A stretch of DNA of 64,000 nt from an uncultured Christensenella sp. (GTDB lineage: Bacteria > Bacillota > Clostridia > Christensenellales > Pumilibacteraceae): NCBI GenBank assembly GCA_910578545.1, contig CAJTPT010000005.1, positions 1-64,000 of the forward strand. The letters run 5' to 3'. How positions within the stretch are numbered: position 1 is the stretch's first letter; each line of letters begins with the position of its first letter. The position numbers and the translations under genes are program-made. Positions 42,760 to 50,713 of the stretch are shown piece by piece. The notes beneath the pieces are model-generated. The model saw nothing but the letters and a program-made list of their open reading frames with translations, was not told where the DNA came from and did not search any database.

Positions 42760-43008
42760 CCGATTGATTTAATTTGCCTTTTCGGCAACAATCGGAGTAG
42801 CACTGAGAAAAGTTTTGTATCTTGCCTTCTGCCTATCCCGTAACACGGAAGTCAACGACAAAGAAAAAAGTTTTGCATAAAAATAACGCCCGACATTTTG
42901 CTTGCCGAGCGTTACTGTTTTCTATTCAAATCTTACGCAAAAGTTTTTTCCGTTGACTTCCGCTTTTATCTGTGCTACCGCCTAAACCCGAAAAGGCAAA
43001 TCAATCGG
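42760..43008. repeat. Nested long palindrome, 250 bases
   Basis: Five sets of inverted arms nest around one centre: CCGATTGATT..TTGCCTTTTCGG (42760-42785) with CCGAAAAGGCAAATCAATCGG-type sequence (42988-43008); GTAGCAC (42797-42803) with GTGCTAC (42972-42978); CGGAAGTCAACG (42846-42857) with CGTTGACTTCCG (42951-42962, perfect); AAAAAAGTTTTGC (42864) with GCAAAAGTTTTTT (42937, one mismatch); TAACGC (42884) with GCGTTA (42909). The 5' arm also holds an alternative local hairpin CCGATTG/CAATCGG (42760-42795). It may be a structured RNA, a single-strand origin or a regulatory leader. Confidence 0.75.
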
Positions 43009-43040
43009 AAAATAGCAATACGATATGTATTTTCAAAATT

Positions 43041-46000
43041 TCACATAAAAAATCTATACTCAAATAATGCCCCTTCATATTGCGACAACAACCAGCCTAT
43101 ACGAGCGATTTCGTTTGATGAATCAATCGTACAGGGAAGTTTAGTGTATAAACCAAAGCTATTCCAATTCATTTTTGATAGTCCTAAGATTTCTGTTGCA
43201 ATCTCTTGCATTGAACTACTTCCATAGTGGCTAACAACTTTTAATGGCATTGGTATGCTTTTCCCACCTTGAATATAGGAAAAGTTTGGATTATTAATAG
43301 CTGGCGCTATGCCGTGCGTAAAAAGTAACATTGTATTATTACTTATCGGCAAGCATAAACCTCTTTTGACAGGAAATCCGTCGCCGTCAGATATATTCCT
43401 ATTATATGCAAAGCATTTAATGTCATCCTCAAAAGAAATTTCTAATAATTCAATATCTTTTATACCTGAACCTGATAAACTTTCTACTAATCCCTTTATT
43501 TCAGCTTGTCGAAAAGGCGTCCTCTTGTGAATAACAACCCGTTTGGGAATTTCGGAAAAAGAATCATAGAACAATTCTTTTATGGTAATACCAAGTTTAT
43601 AAGCCTCATTTTCAGATAGATATGGGTTGTTCTTTTTATCAAAGACTACATCATGCAATTTCGACAATTTGTATTTCAATCCTTGTCCATCCGATGAATA
43701 TATATGGCTACAACCTATAATCACATTAGAACTATTGTTGGATTTTTTGACACTATATCCTATTCCAGCAAAAGCCGTGTCAGTACGAGTGTTGGAAACT
43801 AACCAAGGCGTTCTATTAGATTTAACATATATTGCAAGAGATATAGCCCAAAGCACTTGACAAATCAAATTACTATCTATGGTTTTTTCTCGTATAAATT
43901 GAGTTGCTATTTGCTTTTGAGCCGCATACGCCTTAATATAATCATGCAAATCAAAACTGACATCCTCATCATTTTCTGACGTAAAATATTCATATTCTTT
44001 TGGAATATATATTAATATTACATCTACAGAAAGTGCGCTCAATTGATCCAATTTTCTTGCAAGTATATCGCCAAAAGTAATAGGTGTTGTAAATTGGTCA
44101 GCCGCTATATTGACCCATTCTTGAGATGATATAGTTGGAATATTAAGAGGCGTTTTAAATGCATTATTAAAGCCTGGAAAAGGAATTACATATTCAATAT
44201 TAAATTTTACATCACTATGTGAATTAAGTTTTACGAGAAAATTATAAAAATCATTCTCATATGAATTGGGGCAAATCACACCTAATTTAATACTTGTTTT
44301 AATTTTACTAACATTAGTTTGAGCATCAATGGGTGCATTTTGTGTTAGTCCTCTCATTGGGTGAAAATCACATACTACTTTGTTTTGTTGCATATTATAA
44401 AATTGAAGTAATGGATCAAAGCACTCAGTACCATTTATTATTAAACGCTTATCATTAAAAGTATTAGGGGCTTTGAAATAATATTTTGTTGTATTTGATA
44501 TTTTACCATTCGCGCTAACATTACTAAATTTAAATTCGAATGTTTTTTCGTGTGCATCTATGGGAAAATTTAATGTTAAATGTTGTCCCCTGGTTAATGC
44601 ATCTACCCAAGATGTTACATAAGAACGTATATTCTTATTAGGTTGCTTACCATTAATGCTATTATTAAAATAATCAGCAAACGCTTTCTTTTCAGCTTTT
44701 GAGAGCGTAATAGTTTCCTCATAATGATAATCGGGAGTAATACTGAAAAATGTGCGATTCGAATAGAATATAATTGATAATTTAGCGCCTTTATAAGCCG
44801 TAATGGTTTTATCGCTTATCTTGAAATTAATGGGTTGATTTTGATCCCAAATGCAACAACTATTGTGTTGCAAATTTGCATTGGTAGCTAAAATTGTCGT
44901 AACAGATCTTGTAACAAAATATTTTAATGCGCTAATTGAAAAAACACTATCTTTAGTCAATGGAGCAACAGTAATATCACTTTTAGCAATGTCTTTAAAA
45001 AGTTTTGCAATAGTATCTTTTTCGCCCCAAGCATATATCATATCTTTATATGGTACTGCAACAATATGGTACGAGATTATATTTTTACAGTAACTCCAAA
45101 TATCATTTCGCTTTGCTGCATCAAATTCAAATTGGTAACAATGATTAGGGAAAGACATCGGATATAAATTTGTATCAACTATTTTATTGATAGAATTAGG
45201 TGAAAATGATAAAAACTTATTTGAATCTGCTGTTATAGATGTCGCCAATTTACTTTTTATAGCCTTAATATTTTCAAAAAGTTTATTATTATCTCCATAG
45301 CACACCGAAGCCATTGCATATAAAGTATCGTCAAATCCATTACATGGAATATAATACGCCGTTCGATTATGTGAATTAATATAATCAATAAGATTCTCAA
45401 CTTGTGTACTTGCTTTGTTCCCATAACCACACCAAAAAAGGCGACCTGCGCCCCTATTTGAATAGGCGGATTTTAATGCAGTCATTAAAGAAACATCCCG
45501 TCCACTATATCCAATAACAATAAGGTCTTTATCTGTTAAATCAAATGATAACGCTTTTACATACTCATCATTTTGAGAATCCAACTCGCTTGCTGTATTT
45601 TTTAATTTACCGAATTTATAATCGCCATGCAAAGGAACTATAAAAAGTTCATTTTTGGAATTTGTCTTATAAAATCGATCTATAGAATTTGTTGCAATGG
45701 GGATAGGCATAAGATTATATAGATGAGCACATTTTTCCATAAGCCCATCAAAATTAGTAGTCCACACACTCTTAAAAACATTAAGCTCAGACATAAATGA
45801 AATGATATGATAGCCTAAACTAGGCTTTGCATTCTCAAATAGACTTTGAAAATATTTATTTCTATCATCGGCTAAGGGATAAGCAATTTCAGCATAAAAA
45901 CTGTATTCGTCCGCGCTATTGTCTTTAGGATATATTCCTTGATCGTCTAACCATGCTTGGATGTTTTTTCTTACACGCTCTGATTTTGTATTTGAGTAAA

Positions 46001-46178
46001 TACTACTCATAGTTGGACGTCTAGAAACTACGATATCTCTTTTCCAATCCCAAATACAATCTATAGCACTTTTTACATTCGATTCAATAGAAGCACCCGC
46101 GCCTAAAAGCAAAGAATGTGGCCTATCCATATTTTGCTTAAAAGATCTTAAAAATTCATCTATGCTTAAAGTCCTCAT
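43041..46178 (-). CDS. Single-chain SIR2-APAZ-Argonaute defence protein (short pAgo type)
   Basis: The 1045-residue protein starts with a SIR2 NADase domain: LLLGAGAS (about 23-30), VWTTNFDGL (138-146), HGDY (184-187) and VIGYSGRDVS (221-230). A beta-rich middle (about 270-640) fits the APAZ region. The MID domain has DLHDYIKAYAAQKQIATQFI (about 741-760), and the PIWI-like end has WNSFGLYTKLP and a terminal EYRFFM. At the first catalytic PIWI position AFAGIGYS shows Gly where active Argonautes have Asp, so slicing is probably lost, as known for short pAgos. In studied SIR2-Ago systems, guide-directed recognition of invading plasmid or phage triggers NAD+ depletion. Here both parts are one polypeptide. 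The gene has its own promoter. Confidence 0.85.
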   Translation of the reverse strand: MRTLSIDEFLRSFKQNMDRPHSLLLGAGASIESNVKSAIDCIWDWKRDIVVSRRPTMSSIYSNTKSERVRKNIQAWLDDQGIYPKDNSADEYSFYAEIAYPLADDRNKYFQSLFENAKPSLGYHIISFMSELNVFKSVWTTNFDGLMEKCAHLYNLMPIPIATNSIDRFYKTNSKNELFIVPLHGDYKFGKLKNTASELDSQNDEYVKALSFDLTDKDLIVIGYSGRDVSLMTALKSAYSNRGAGRLFWCGYGNKASTQVENLIDYINSHNRTAYYIPCNGFDDTLYAMASVCYGDNNKLFENIKAIKSKLATSITADSNKFLSFSPNSINKIVDTNLYPMSFPNHCYQFEFDAAKRNDIWSYCKNIISYHIVAVPYKDMIYAWGEKDTIAKLFKDIAKSDITVAPLTKDSVFSISALKYFVTRSVTTILATNANLQHNSCCIWDQNQPINFKISDKTITAYKGAKLSIIFYSNRTFFSITPDYHYEETITLSKAEKKAFADYFNNSINGKQPNKNIRSYVTSWVDALTRGQHLTLNFPIDAHEKTFEFKFSNVSANGKISNTTKYYFKAPNTFNDKRLIINGTECFDPLLQFYNMQQNKVVCDFHPMRGLTQNAPIDAQTNVSKIKTSIKLGVICPNSYENDFYNFLVKLNSHSDVKFNIEYVIPFPGFNNAFKTPLNIPTISSQEWVNIAADQFTTPITFGDILARKLDQLSALSVDVILIYIPKEYEYFTSENDEDVSFDLHDYIKAYAAQKQIATQFIREKTIDSNLICQVLWAISLAIYVKSNRTPWLVSNTRTDTAFAGIGYSVKKSNNSSNVIIGCSHIYSSDGQGLKYKLSKLHDVVFDKKNNPYLSENEAYKLGITIKELFYDSFSEIPKRVVIHKRTPFRQAEIKGLVESLSGSGIKDIELLEISFEDDIKCFAYNRNISDGDGFPVKRGLCLPISNNTMLLFTHGIAPAINNPNFSYIQGGKSIPMPLKVVSHYGSSSMQEIATEILGLSKMNWNSFGLYTKLPCTIDSSNEIARIGWLLSQYEGALFEYRFFM

Positions 46179-46210
46179 ACTAACCTCGACTGTCTACAAA
46201 GTTTTTAAGT

Positions 46211-46239
46211 ATTATAGCATATTTTGTCGGAAAAGACAA
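46211..46239 (-). promoter_or_regulatory. Promoter of the SIR2-Argonaute gene
   Basis: On the minus strand TTGTCT (46239-46234) and TATAAT (46216-46211) are 17 bases apart; CGAGG precedes the ATG at 46178. Confidence 0.75.
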
Positions 46240-46301
46240 GCCATCCACAAGTATGAAGTGTTTTTGTTAAGGTTCGACTTTGCTTGCGGTTAGTCCACCA
46301 T

Positions 46302-46335
46302 GTAAAAGTCCTTTGCGTTAGCAAAGGACTTTTAC
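46302..46335. terminator. Perfect hairpin (15-base stem)
   Basis: GTAAAAGTCCTTTGC and GCAAAGGACTTTTAC flank the loop GTTA. No gene ends nearby on the plus strand, so it may be a structural repeat rather than a terminator. Confidence 0.6.
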
Positions 46336-46336
46336 A

Positions 46337-46475
46337 ATGAAGCGCCGCTATCGCGGCATGAAGAATGAAGTCGTTATCACTAATGAAGTCGCTTACGCTA
46401 ATTGAGTTGTAGTACGGCGCTTCACTTCATTAGGCGAAGCCGTCTTCATTTCTTCATTAGTTTACGACTTCATTA
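46337..46475. repeat. AATGAAG palindromic repeat array
   Basis: AATGAAG/CTTCATT units recur at least six times in both orientations, interleaved with AGCGCCGCT/GCGGCGC and AGGCGAAGCC stems (for example TGAAGCGCCG with CGGCGCTTCA). The array ends 12 bases before the four-helix-bundle gene, whose RBS (AAAGGAAAA) follows. The gap 46179-46487 holds this, the hairpin at 46302 and the SIR2-Argonaute promoter. Confidence 0.65.
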
Positions 46476-46487
46476 AAGGAAAATCTT

Positions 46488-46838
46488 ATGCGCGACGATA
46501 AACTCTCAATCCAATCAGTTGACTTTGCTGTTACTATAATCAATCTTGTAAAAGAATTGAAAAATCAACATGAATCCATTATTTCCAATCAAATTGGGCG
46601 TAGTGGAACTTCTATCGGCGCAAATATAAGAGAAGCCCAATATGCTCATAGCAAAGCCGATTTTATTTCTAAACTACAAATTGCGTTAAAAGAATCTAAC
46701 GAAACATCTTATTGGTTGGAATTATTATTCAAAACAAATTATATCGACGAAGCAAAATATAAAGAAATAGACAATCTTAATATAAGTATTCGCACTATGC
46801 TTATTGCTTCTATAAATACAGCAAAAAATAATAGTTAG
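46488..46838 (+). CDS. Four-helix-bundle protein (IVS/Avd-like family)
   Basis: The 116-residue protein matches the family named after proteins in 23S rRNA intervening sequences and related to Avd of diversity-generating retroelements: LKNQHESIISNQIGRSGTSI, then ANIREAQYAHSKADFISKL and the ALKESNETSYWLELL helix. The proteins form basic pentamers that bind nucleic acid. There is no reverse transcriptase nearby and no rRNA. A palindromic array directly upstream and a family A repeat directly downstream suggest it travels with repeats. The ATG follows AAAGGA. Confidence 0.88.
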   Translation: MRDDKLSIQSVDFAVTIINLVKELKNQHESIISNQIGRSGTSIGANIREAQYAHSKADFISKLQIALKESNETSYWLELLFKTNYIDEAKYKEIDNLNISIRTMLIASINTAKNNS

Positions 46839-46883
46839 TTTTTTCAGCGGCGTTGCCTTTGCGCGACTGTTTCGGTCCTTTCT

Positions 46884-46953
46884 TTGCGGCGGGTGCTTGA
46901 CTAAAGCCGCGTAGCGGCGCACTTGTTATATATCAAGCACCCGCCATAGTGCC
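46884..46953 (+). repeat. Dispersed palindromic repeat, family A
   Basis: GCGGCGGGTGCTTGA, inner stem GCCGC/GCGGC around GTA, then TATCAAGCACCCGCC and the ATAGTGCCA end. A GC-rich leader (TTTCAGCGGCGTTGCCTTTG) precedes it at about 46840, next to the stop of the four-helix-bundle gene. Confidence 0.8.
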
Positions 46954-47048
46954 ATTTTTAGTTTTTGCTGATGTAATACACTTGAAATAACCTTTCGTTT
47001 TTGTTATAATGATTGTACAATAAACAATAATTTAGCAGAGGATTTAAA

Positions 47049-47426
47049 ATGCTCTTTACAAAACCCACCTATGAAGAATTAATGTTGCCATTTAGATACA
47101 TCGAAATTTCTGACGATTTAAAATTGAGGCAAATTAATATAGAAGCGTATGGAAATGTTTTTGGCAAGAATAAATATTGTTATGCTTGGTATGAGCTTAA
47201 AACGCGCAATAATAATGATTTTAATGACGTGATTGAACTGCTGAAAAATTCCGCAGGCAAAAAGGTAAAAGTTATAATAAAACTTAAAAAGGGTATAGCA
47301 AAAGATTTTAAACTTGATATAGATAGTCTATCAGAAGCTTATAACGACGAGCGTTTTAAATTGTTATCATTGCTCGGTTGGGGCTTCAATGATAAGAGTT
47401 ATGAAGAGCTCACTGCAAAACGATAA
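47049..47426 (+). CDS. Small protein of unknown function
   Basis: The 125-residue protein has an alpha/beta look: RYIEISDDLKLRQINIEAYG, GKNKYCYAWYEL, then VKVIIKLKKG and a helical end. I do not recognise it. It is AT-rich and has its own promoter (TATAAT about 47003-47008) and a GCAGAGGA site before the ATG. It lies inside the element, between two family A repeats, and is the last gene before the tRNA-like end repeat. Cargo of unknown role. Confidence 0.65.
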   Translation: MLFTKPTYEELMLPFRYIEISDDLKLRQINIEAYGNVFGKNKYCYAWYELKTRNNNDFNDVIELLKNSAGKKVKVIIKLKKGIAKDFKLDIDSLSEAYNDERFKLLSLLGWGFNDKSYEELTAKR

Positions 47427-47601
47427 ATTTCAATTTAGCGTACAATATTCGTTTTAGATTACTACTTCTCCACCAAGCAGACGGACGCAAAAGCGTCCGT
47501 TTTTTGCATAGCGGGCAATACAAATAAGGTGAGTAGCGCGGCGCAGTGCCGTAGAATAATCGGGAATACGGAAAAGAAATTTTCGGTATGTAATATCGAA
47601 A

Positions 47602-47670
47602 CGTTATTTCGCCGCGCGGTTCACTATGCGCTCGACGCGTGCGCCTAAGCCCGTGCGCGATTTCCGCGCA
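47602..47670 (+). repeat. GC-rich repeat, family B copy 1
   Basis: ATTTCGCCGCGCGGTTC followed by GCGCTCG and GTGCGC steps. It matches 48652-48712. The other bases of the gene-free stretch 47427-47961 hold the tRNA-like end repeat and a family A copy. Confidence 0.55.
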
Positions 47671-47690
47671 CAACCCTGCATTGCCCACCA
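47671..47690 (+). repeat. Direct repeat of the tRNA-Val 3' end, candidate attachment site
   Basis: The 20 bases match the last 20 of tRNA-Val at 35565-35584 with two differences (18 of 19 from the second base on), in the same orientation and 12.1 kb away. The segment between carries a serine recombinase, a HUH replication gene and cargo. This fits the far attachment site of an element inserted at the tRNA 3' end. Confidence 0.55.
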
Positions 47691-47756
47691 CAAAAATGCT
47701 CTGTAAAGCGGTGCTTTTTTCTTGTTAAGATAAGCAAAGGAAAGACATAACGCCGC

Positions 47757-47911
47757 CGAGCGAGAACACAAAGGCTTTTCGCCGCGGTTTAGCGGCGACG
47801 CCTTTGGTCGCTCGGCGTTTCGGTTTCGTCGTTCAGTCTTTTTGTTGCGGCGGGTGCTTGACGGCGAGCGTAGCGAGCCGCTTGTTTTATCAAGCACCCG
47901 CCATAGTGCCA
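47757..47911 (+). repeat. Dispersed palindromic repeat, family A, full-length copy
   Basis: This copy has the GC-rich block (CGCCGCGGTTTAGCGGCG, GCCTTTGGTCGCTCGGCG), then GCGGCGGGTGCTTGA, inner stem GGCGAGC/GCGAGCC-type, TATCAAGCACCCGCC and ATAGTGCCA. Core hairpin at 47846-47911. Confidence 0.8.
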
Positions 47912-47961
47912 AACATTTTTTTCTTGCAAAATTAACGTAGGTCTGTTATAATGACATAGCT

Positions 47962-48498
47962 ATGGATTTATATCACTATTTCGATAAAAACTATAAACCG
48001 TTTATGAACTTGTCCGATATACCGATTGAACAAGCCAAAGCTATTATTGCCCAAAGAAGAATAACAAATCCCAAATCATTTTGTGCAAAACGCCAAGATG
48101 ACTATATGGAAAATAGACGATACTATGAAAGCATTTTGCGGAATGAATTTTTGAAAAAGGGTGGAAAGATAGAAAGAAACGCCCCACACTATATGGTAAT
48201 AGAAAAATGTGATTGGTTAGCATCTTGGTATGAGAATAGTGCGTTTATAAGAATACCGATAGAAGATTTTGATTTGTCGACATTGTCATTTACATACGGT
48301 GATTCACACCCGACGTTCAGTTCTCGCATCAATGATGGGAAAGAATACAGAAAAAAACTTTACTTATATGATGAGATATTGGATATTATAAAAAAATACG
48401 GATTACCGCAAGAATGGAATAAGAATGGTGAGTTCGGACCCGAACGATATATCGAAGTGCATATTTGGAGTGATAAGACCATTAAGCACTATCTTTAA
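47962..48498 (+). CDS. Hypothetical protein, AT-rich accessory gene
   Basis: The 178-residue soluble protein is rich in Tyr, Asp and Lys. It includes a helical front (IPIEQAKAIIAQRRITNPKS), a middle with HYMVIEKCDWLASWYE and a C-terminal GPERYIEVHIWSDKTIKHYL segment. No family was recognised. TATAAT (47947-47952) lies nine bases before the ATG, so the leader is almost absent and no RBS is present. A strong hairpin follows. It sits between family A and family B repeats, outside the candidate end of the element. Confidence 0.7.
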   Translation: MDLYHYFDKNYKPFMNLSDIPIEQAKAIIAQRRITNPKSFCAKRQDDYMENRRYYESILRNEFLKKGGKIERNAPHYMVIEKCDWLASWYENSAFIRIPIEDFDLSTLSFTYGDSHPTFSSRINDGKEYRKKLYLYDEILDIIKKYGLPQEWNKNGEFGPERYIEVHIWSDKTIKHYL

Positions 48499-48518
48499 CA
48501 GTTACGACTGCTCCGCCA

Positions 48519-48551
48519 CGATAAAAGCCGCATTATGTGCGGCTTTTATCG
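48519..48551. terminator. Intrinsic terminator hairpin
   Basis: CGATAAAAGCCGCA and TGCGGCTTTTATCG form a perfect 14-base stem around TTATG. Confidence 0.8.
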
Positions 48552-48647
48552 TTGGTGGATAATCGGTACGAGTAGCATACCGAAGTACAGCATAATAAAC
48601 ATACAGCATCAAAAAGAAAATTGTGTATCCTTTCATTGTTATGAAAT

Positions 48648-48712
48648 TTCGCCGCGCGGTTCGCTAGGCGCTCGGCGCTTGCGTCCGAACCGCCGCAGTG
48701 AGATTTGCCCGA
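48648..48712 (+). repeat. GC-rich repeat, family B copy 2
   Basis: GAAATTTCGCCGCGCGGTTC, GGCGCTCGGCGC and AACCGCCGCAGTGAGATTT steps. The flanks are inverted (GAAATTTCG...GTGAGATTT only loosely). It is homologous to 47602-47670. Confidence 0.55.
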
Positions 48713-48755
48713 CCATTACGCCGAAAAAAATTTTTCGTAAATTTTCTTAAACCTA

Positions 48756-48799
48756 TTGACAATTCGGAAAATTCGTGTATAATGTAGTTAAACGTTTAA
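48756..48799 (+). promoter_or_regulatory. Promoter with LacI-type operator
   Basis: TTGACA (48756-48761) and TATAAT (48778-48783) are 16 bases apart. The perfect palindrome TTAAACGTTTAA (48788-48799) with a central CG lies just after the -10 box, covering the transcription start. LacI-family regulators bind such sites; the candidate is encoded at 50714. Confidence 0.8.
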
Positions 48800-48859
48800 G
48801 TAGTAGGCGTTGTTATGCGCACCGCGACTTGGACCAAAAAACATTATGGAGGCAAATTG

Positions 48860-50629
48860 ATGAAAAAGACAGTAAAGGCTCTTACTTTGGGCTTATGCTT
48901 GGCGTTGGGCGCATGCGCGCTTGCGGCGTGCGACGGAGGCAAAGATCCGAGCGGCCCTGCGGACGGTTATGCGCGCGTATCGTTTATGGACGGCACGTCG
49001 CAGATTTCATATACCGACGTAGAACTCGGCGGTAAGGTGGATAGGCCGACGGAGGACCCCTCGAAAAAAGGCTACGACTTTGTGCGTTGGTATGCGACTC
49101 CTTCGTACACTATTGCATTCGATTTCGACATGGAGATCGAAAAGAACACTTCCGTATATGCGGGATTCCGTTCGCAGGCGGCGGACGATCATACGTGGTT
49201 CATACTCGGCGAATCGCAATCTTCCGATCTTTTTAAGGAATGCGGTTGGAAAGACGTGGCGCAGGGTACCGACCCCGACAATCTTCCGGACGAGATAACG
49301 CTTAAAAAGTCGGAGACGCAGGGTAATTTGTTTACGATCACCGCAGATTTTTATGCCGGAGACAAGTTCCAGATAGTCAATACCGATGACGGTTGGTCGA
49401 ATCAAATCGGATACGGATACATATCGCCCGAATTGCAATCGGCAGCCGACGACGCGCAGGTCAAGAGCGGCGGCGGATTGGGTGACGGTGCGAAAAAAGC
49501 CAATATTCAGATCGGCGTATCGGGTAATTATACTTTCAGTCTTTATGTCGATAAGGACGGTAAGCTGACGGAGGTTTCTTACATACGTAACGGAGACGCA
49601 GCCGAACTTGCCGTAGAGTTCAATTACTTTATCAAGGGCGAAAACATAACGCAATGGCAGGATATGGTTGTTCCGTATACGCAGTTTGCGACCGAAGATT
49701 GGAAGACATACGAGCTTGAAATCGGAATGAAAGAGAATGATGAGTTTATGTTCCTCACTACCAAGCGCGGCGATCTTACGGAAGCAACGACCGGCGTTAA
49801 TTCGAGCGTGATGGCGCTTGCGACCGACGCCGATACTGCGGCGGCGGTGGAAGCTCCTACGGGTTCGCCGAACTTTAAGATCAAAGGCGGCGAAGGCACG
49901 TACAAATTCACCATAACCGAAGGTGACGACGACACCGTAACGCTCAAAGCCGCAAAGACCGCGGACACTTTGCCCGAATACGATTTCTACGTAAAAGGCA
50001 ATATGAACGGCGATACAAGCTGGACGGAAAGGCACGCGATGACGCTTGGCGATGACGGCAAGTATGCGATAGAGATGGAGCTTGCGGCAGACGATGAGTT
50101 TATGATCACGGTCGCCGAGAAGGGAGATGAGGATAAAGTCGAGGTGATCGGCGCAGGCATTAAATATGCCAACAAGACGCTCATATCCAATCAGGTAGAC
50201 ATGACCGGAGCCAACTTCAAAGTGACCGCGGCGGATAAGTTTGTTATCAAGATCGACCCCGTCAGTATGCTTGTCGAAATAGAAGGCGAGCATGACGTCG
50301 TCACTTGGGTGACGAGCATTTACGGCAAAGTAAACGGCGGGACCGGATGGGCGGACGGCGCTAAGATCGACATCAAATCCGATTCGGCGACGCTTTCCGG
50401 TTCCATCACGCAGGAACTTAAAGTGGGCGACGAGTTTGGATTCAGAACCTGCAAGAACGGTCAGCAAAAGGGCTGGTTCAATGCGTCTAAAGAAGGTTGG
50501 ACCGGTTGTGACGGACTCGAAGGCACGGGAAATATTACCGTAACGACCGCAGGCACCTATAAATTCGACTTCGTTATTCAAGCCGACGGTACGATAGTAT
50601 CGGTCACTGCGAGCGTAGTCACGGAATAA
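48860..50629 (+). CDS. Starch-binding-type surface lipoprotein with repeated binding modules
   Basis: The 589-residue protein has a lipoprotein signal peptide (LAACDGG). An InlB B-repeat-like domain follows (about 35-95: GGKVDRPTEDPSKKGYDFVRW). At least three related beta-sandwich modules come next, beginning near DHTWFILGES, EYDFYVKGNM and VTWVTSIYGKV, each with W and G.Y.. patterns reminiscent of SusE/SusF and CBM26-like glycan-binding modules. It probably captures starch or maltodextrin at the surface for the GH13 enzyme and ABC transporter encoded downstream. The ATG at 48860 has TGGAGG upstream. It sits behind a LacI-type operator. Confidence 0.8.
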   Translation: MKKTVKALTLGLCLALGACALAACDGGKDPSGPADGYARVSFMDGTSQISYTDVELGGKVDRPTEDPSKKGYDFVRWYATPSYTIAFDFDMEIEKNTSVYAGFRSQAADDHTWFILGESQSSDLFKECGWKDVAQGTDPDNLPDEITLKKSETQGNLFTITADFYAGDKFQIVNTDDGWSNQIGYGYISPELQSAADDAQVKSGGGLGDGAKKANIQIGVSGNYTFSLYVDKDGKLTEVSYIRNGDAAELAVEFNYFIKGENITQWQDMVVPYTQFATEDWKTYELEIGMKENDEFMFLTTKRGDLTEATTGVNSSVMALATDADTAAAVEAPTGSPNFKIKGGEGTYKFTITEGDDDTVTLKAAKTADTLPEYDFYVKGNMNGDTSWTERHAMTLGDDGKYAIEMELAADDEFMITVAEKGDEDKVEVIGAGIKYANKTLISNQVDMTGANFKVTAADKFVIKIDPVSMLVEIEGEHDVVTWVTSIYGKVNGGTGWADGAKIDIKSDSATLSGSITQELKVGDEFGFRTCKNGQQKGWFNASKEGWTGCDGLEGTGNITVTTAGTYKFDFVIQADGTIVSVTASVVTE

Positions 50630-50643
50630 ACGCGTAATGAATA

Positions 50644-50703
50644 ATGCGTAATGCGTAGTAAACGGCAATGTAAAAGTTCCGCATAATTACGCATTACGCA
50701 TTA
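50644..50703. repeat. Inverted repeat between convergent genes
   Basis: AATGCGTAATGCGTA (50644-50658) and TACGCATTACGCATT (50689-50703) are perfect 15-base arms around a 30-base loop. Each arm contains a tandem of ATGCGTA. It may end transcription from both sides. Confidence 0.7.
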
Positions 50704-50713
50704 AAATTACCAA

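Noticed and set aside
42760..43008. Retron-type noncoding RNA
   Set aside because: The palindrome could look like an msr-msd region, but no reverse transcriptase gene is present anywhere in the window.
46488..46838. Diversity-generating retroelement accessory gene (avd)
   Set aside because: No reverse transcriptase, template repeat or variable target gene lies nearby, so only the broader four-helix-bundle family is claimed.
49007..50668. 553-codon open frame on the minus strand
   Set aside because: It is antisense to the starch-binding lipoprotein gene, whose signal peptide, RBS and operator are clear; the antisense frame has no recognisable domain.
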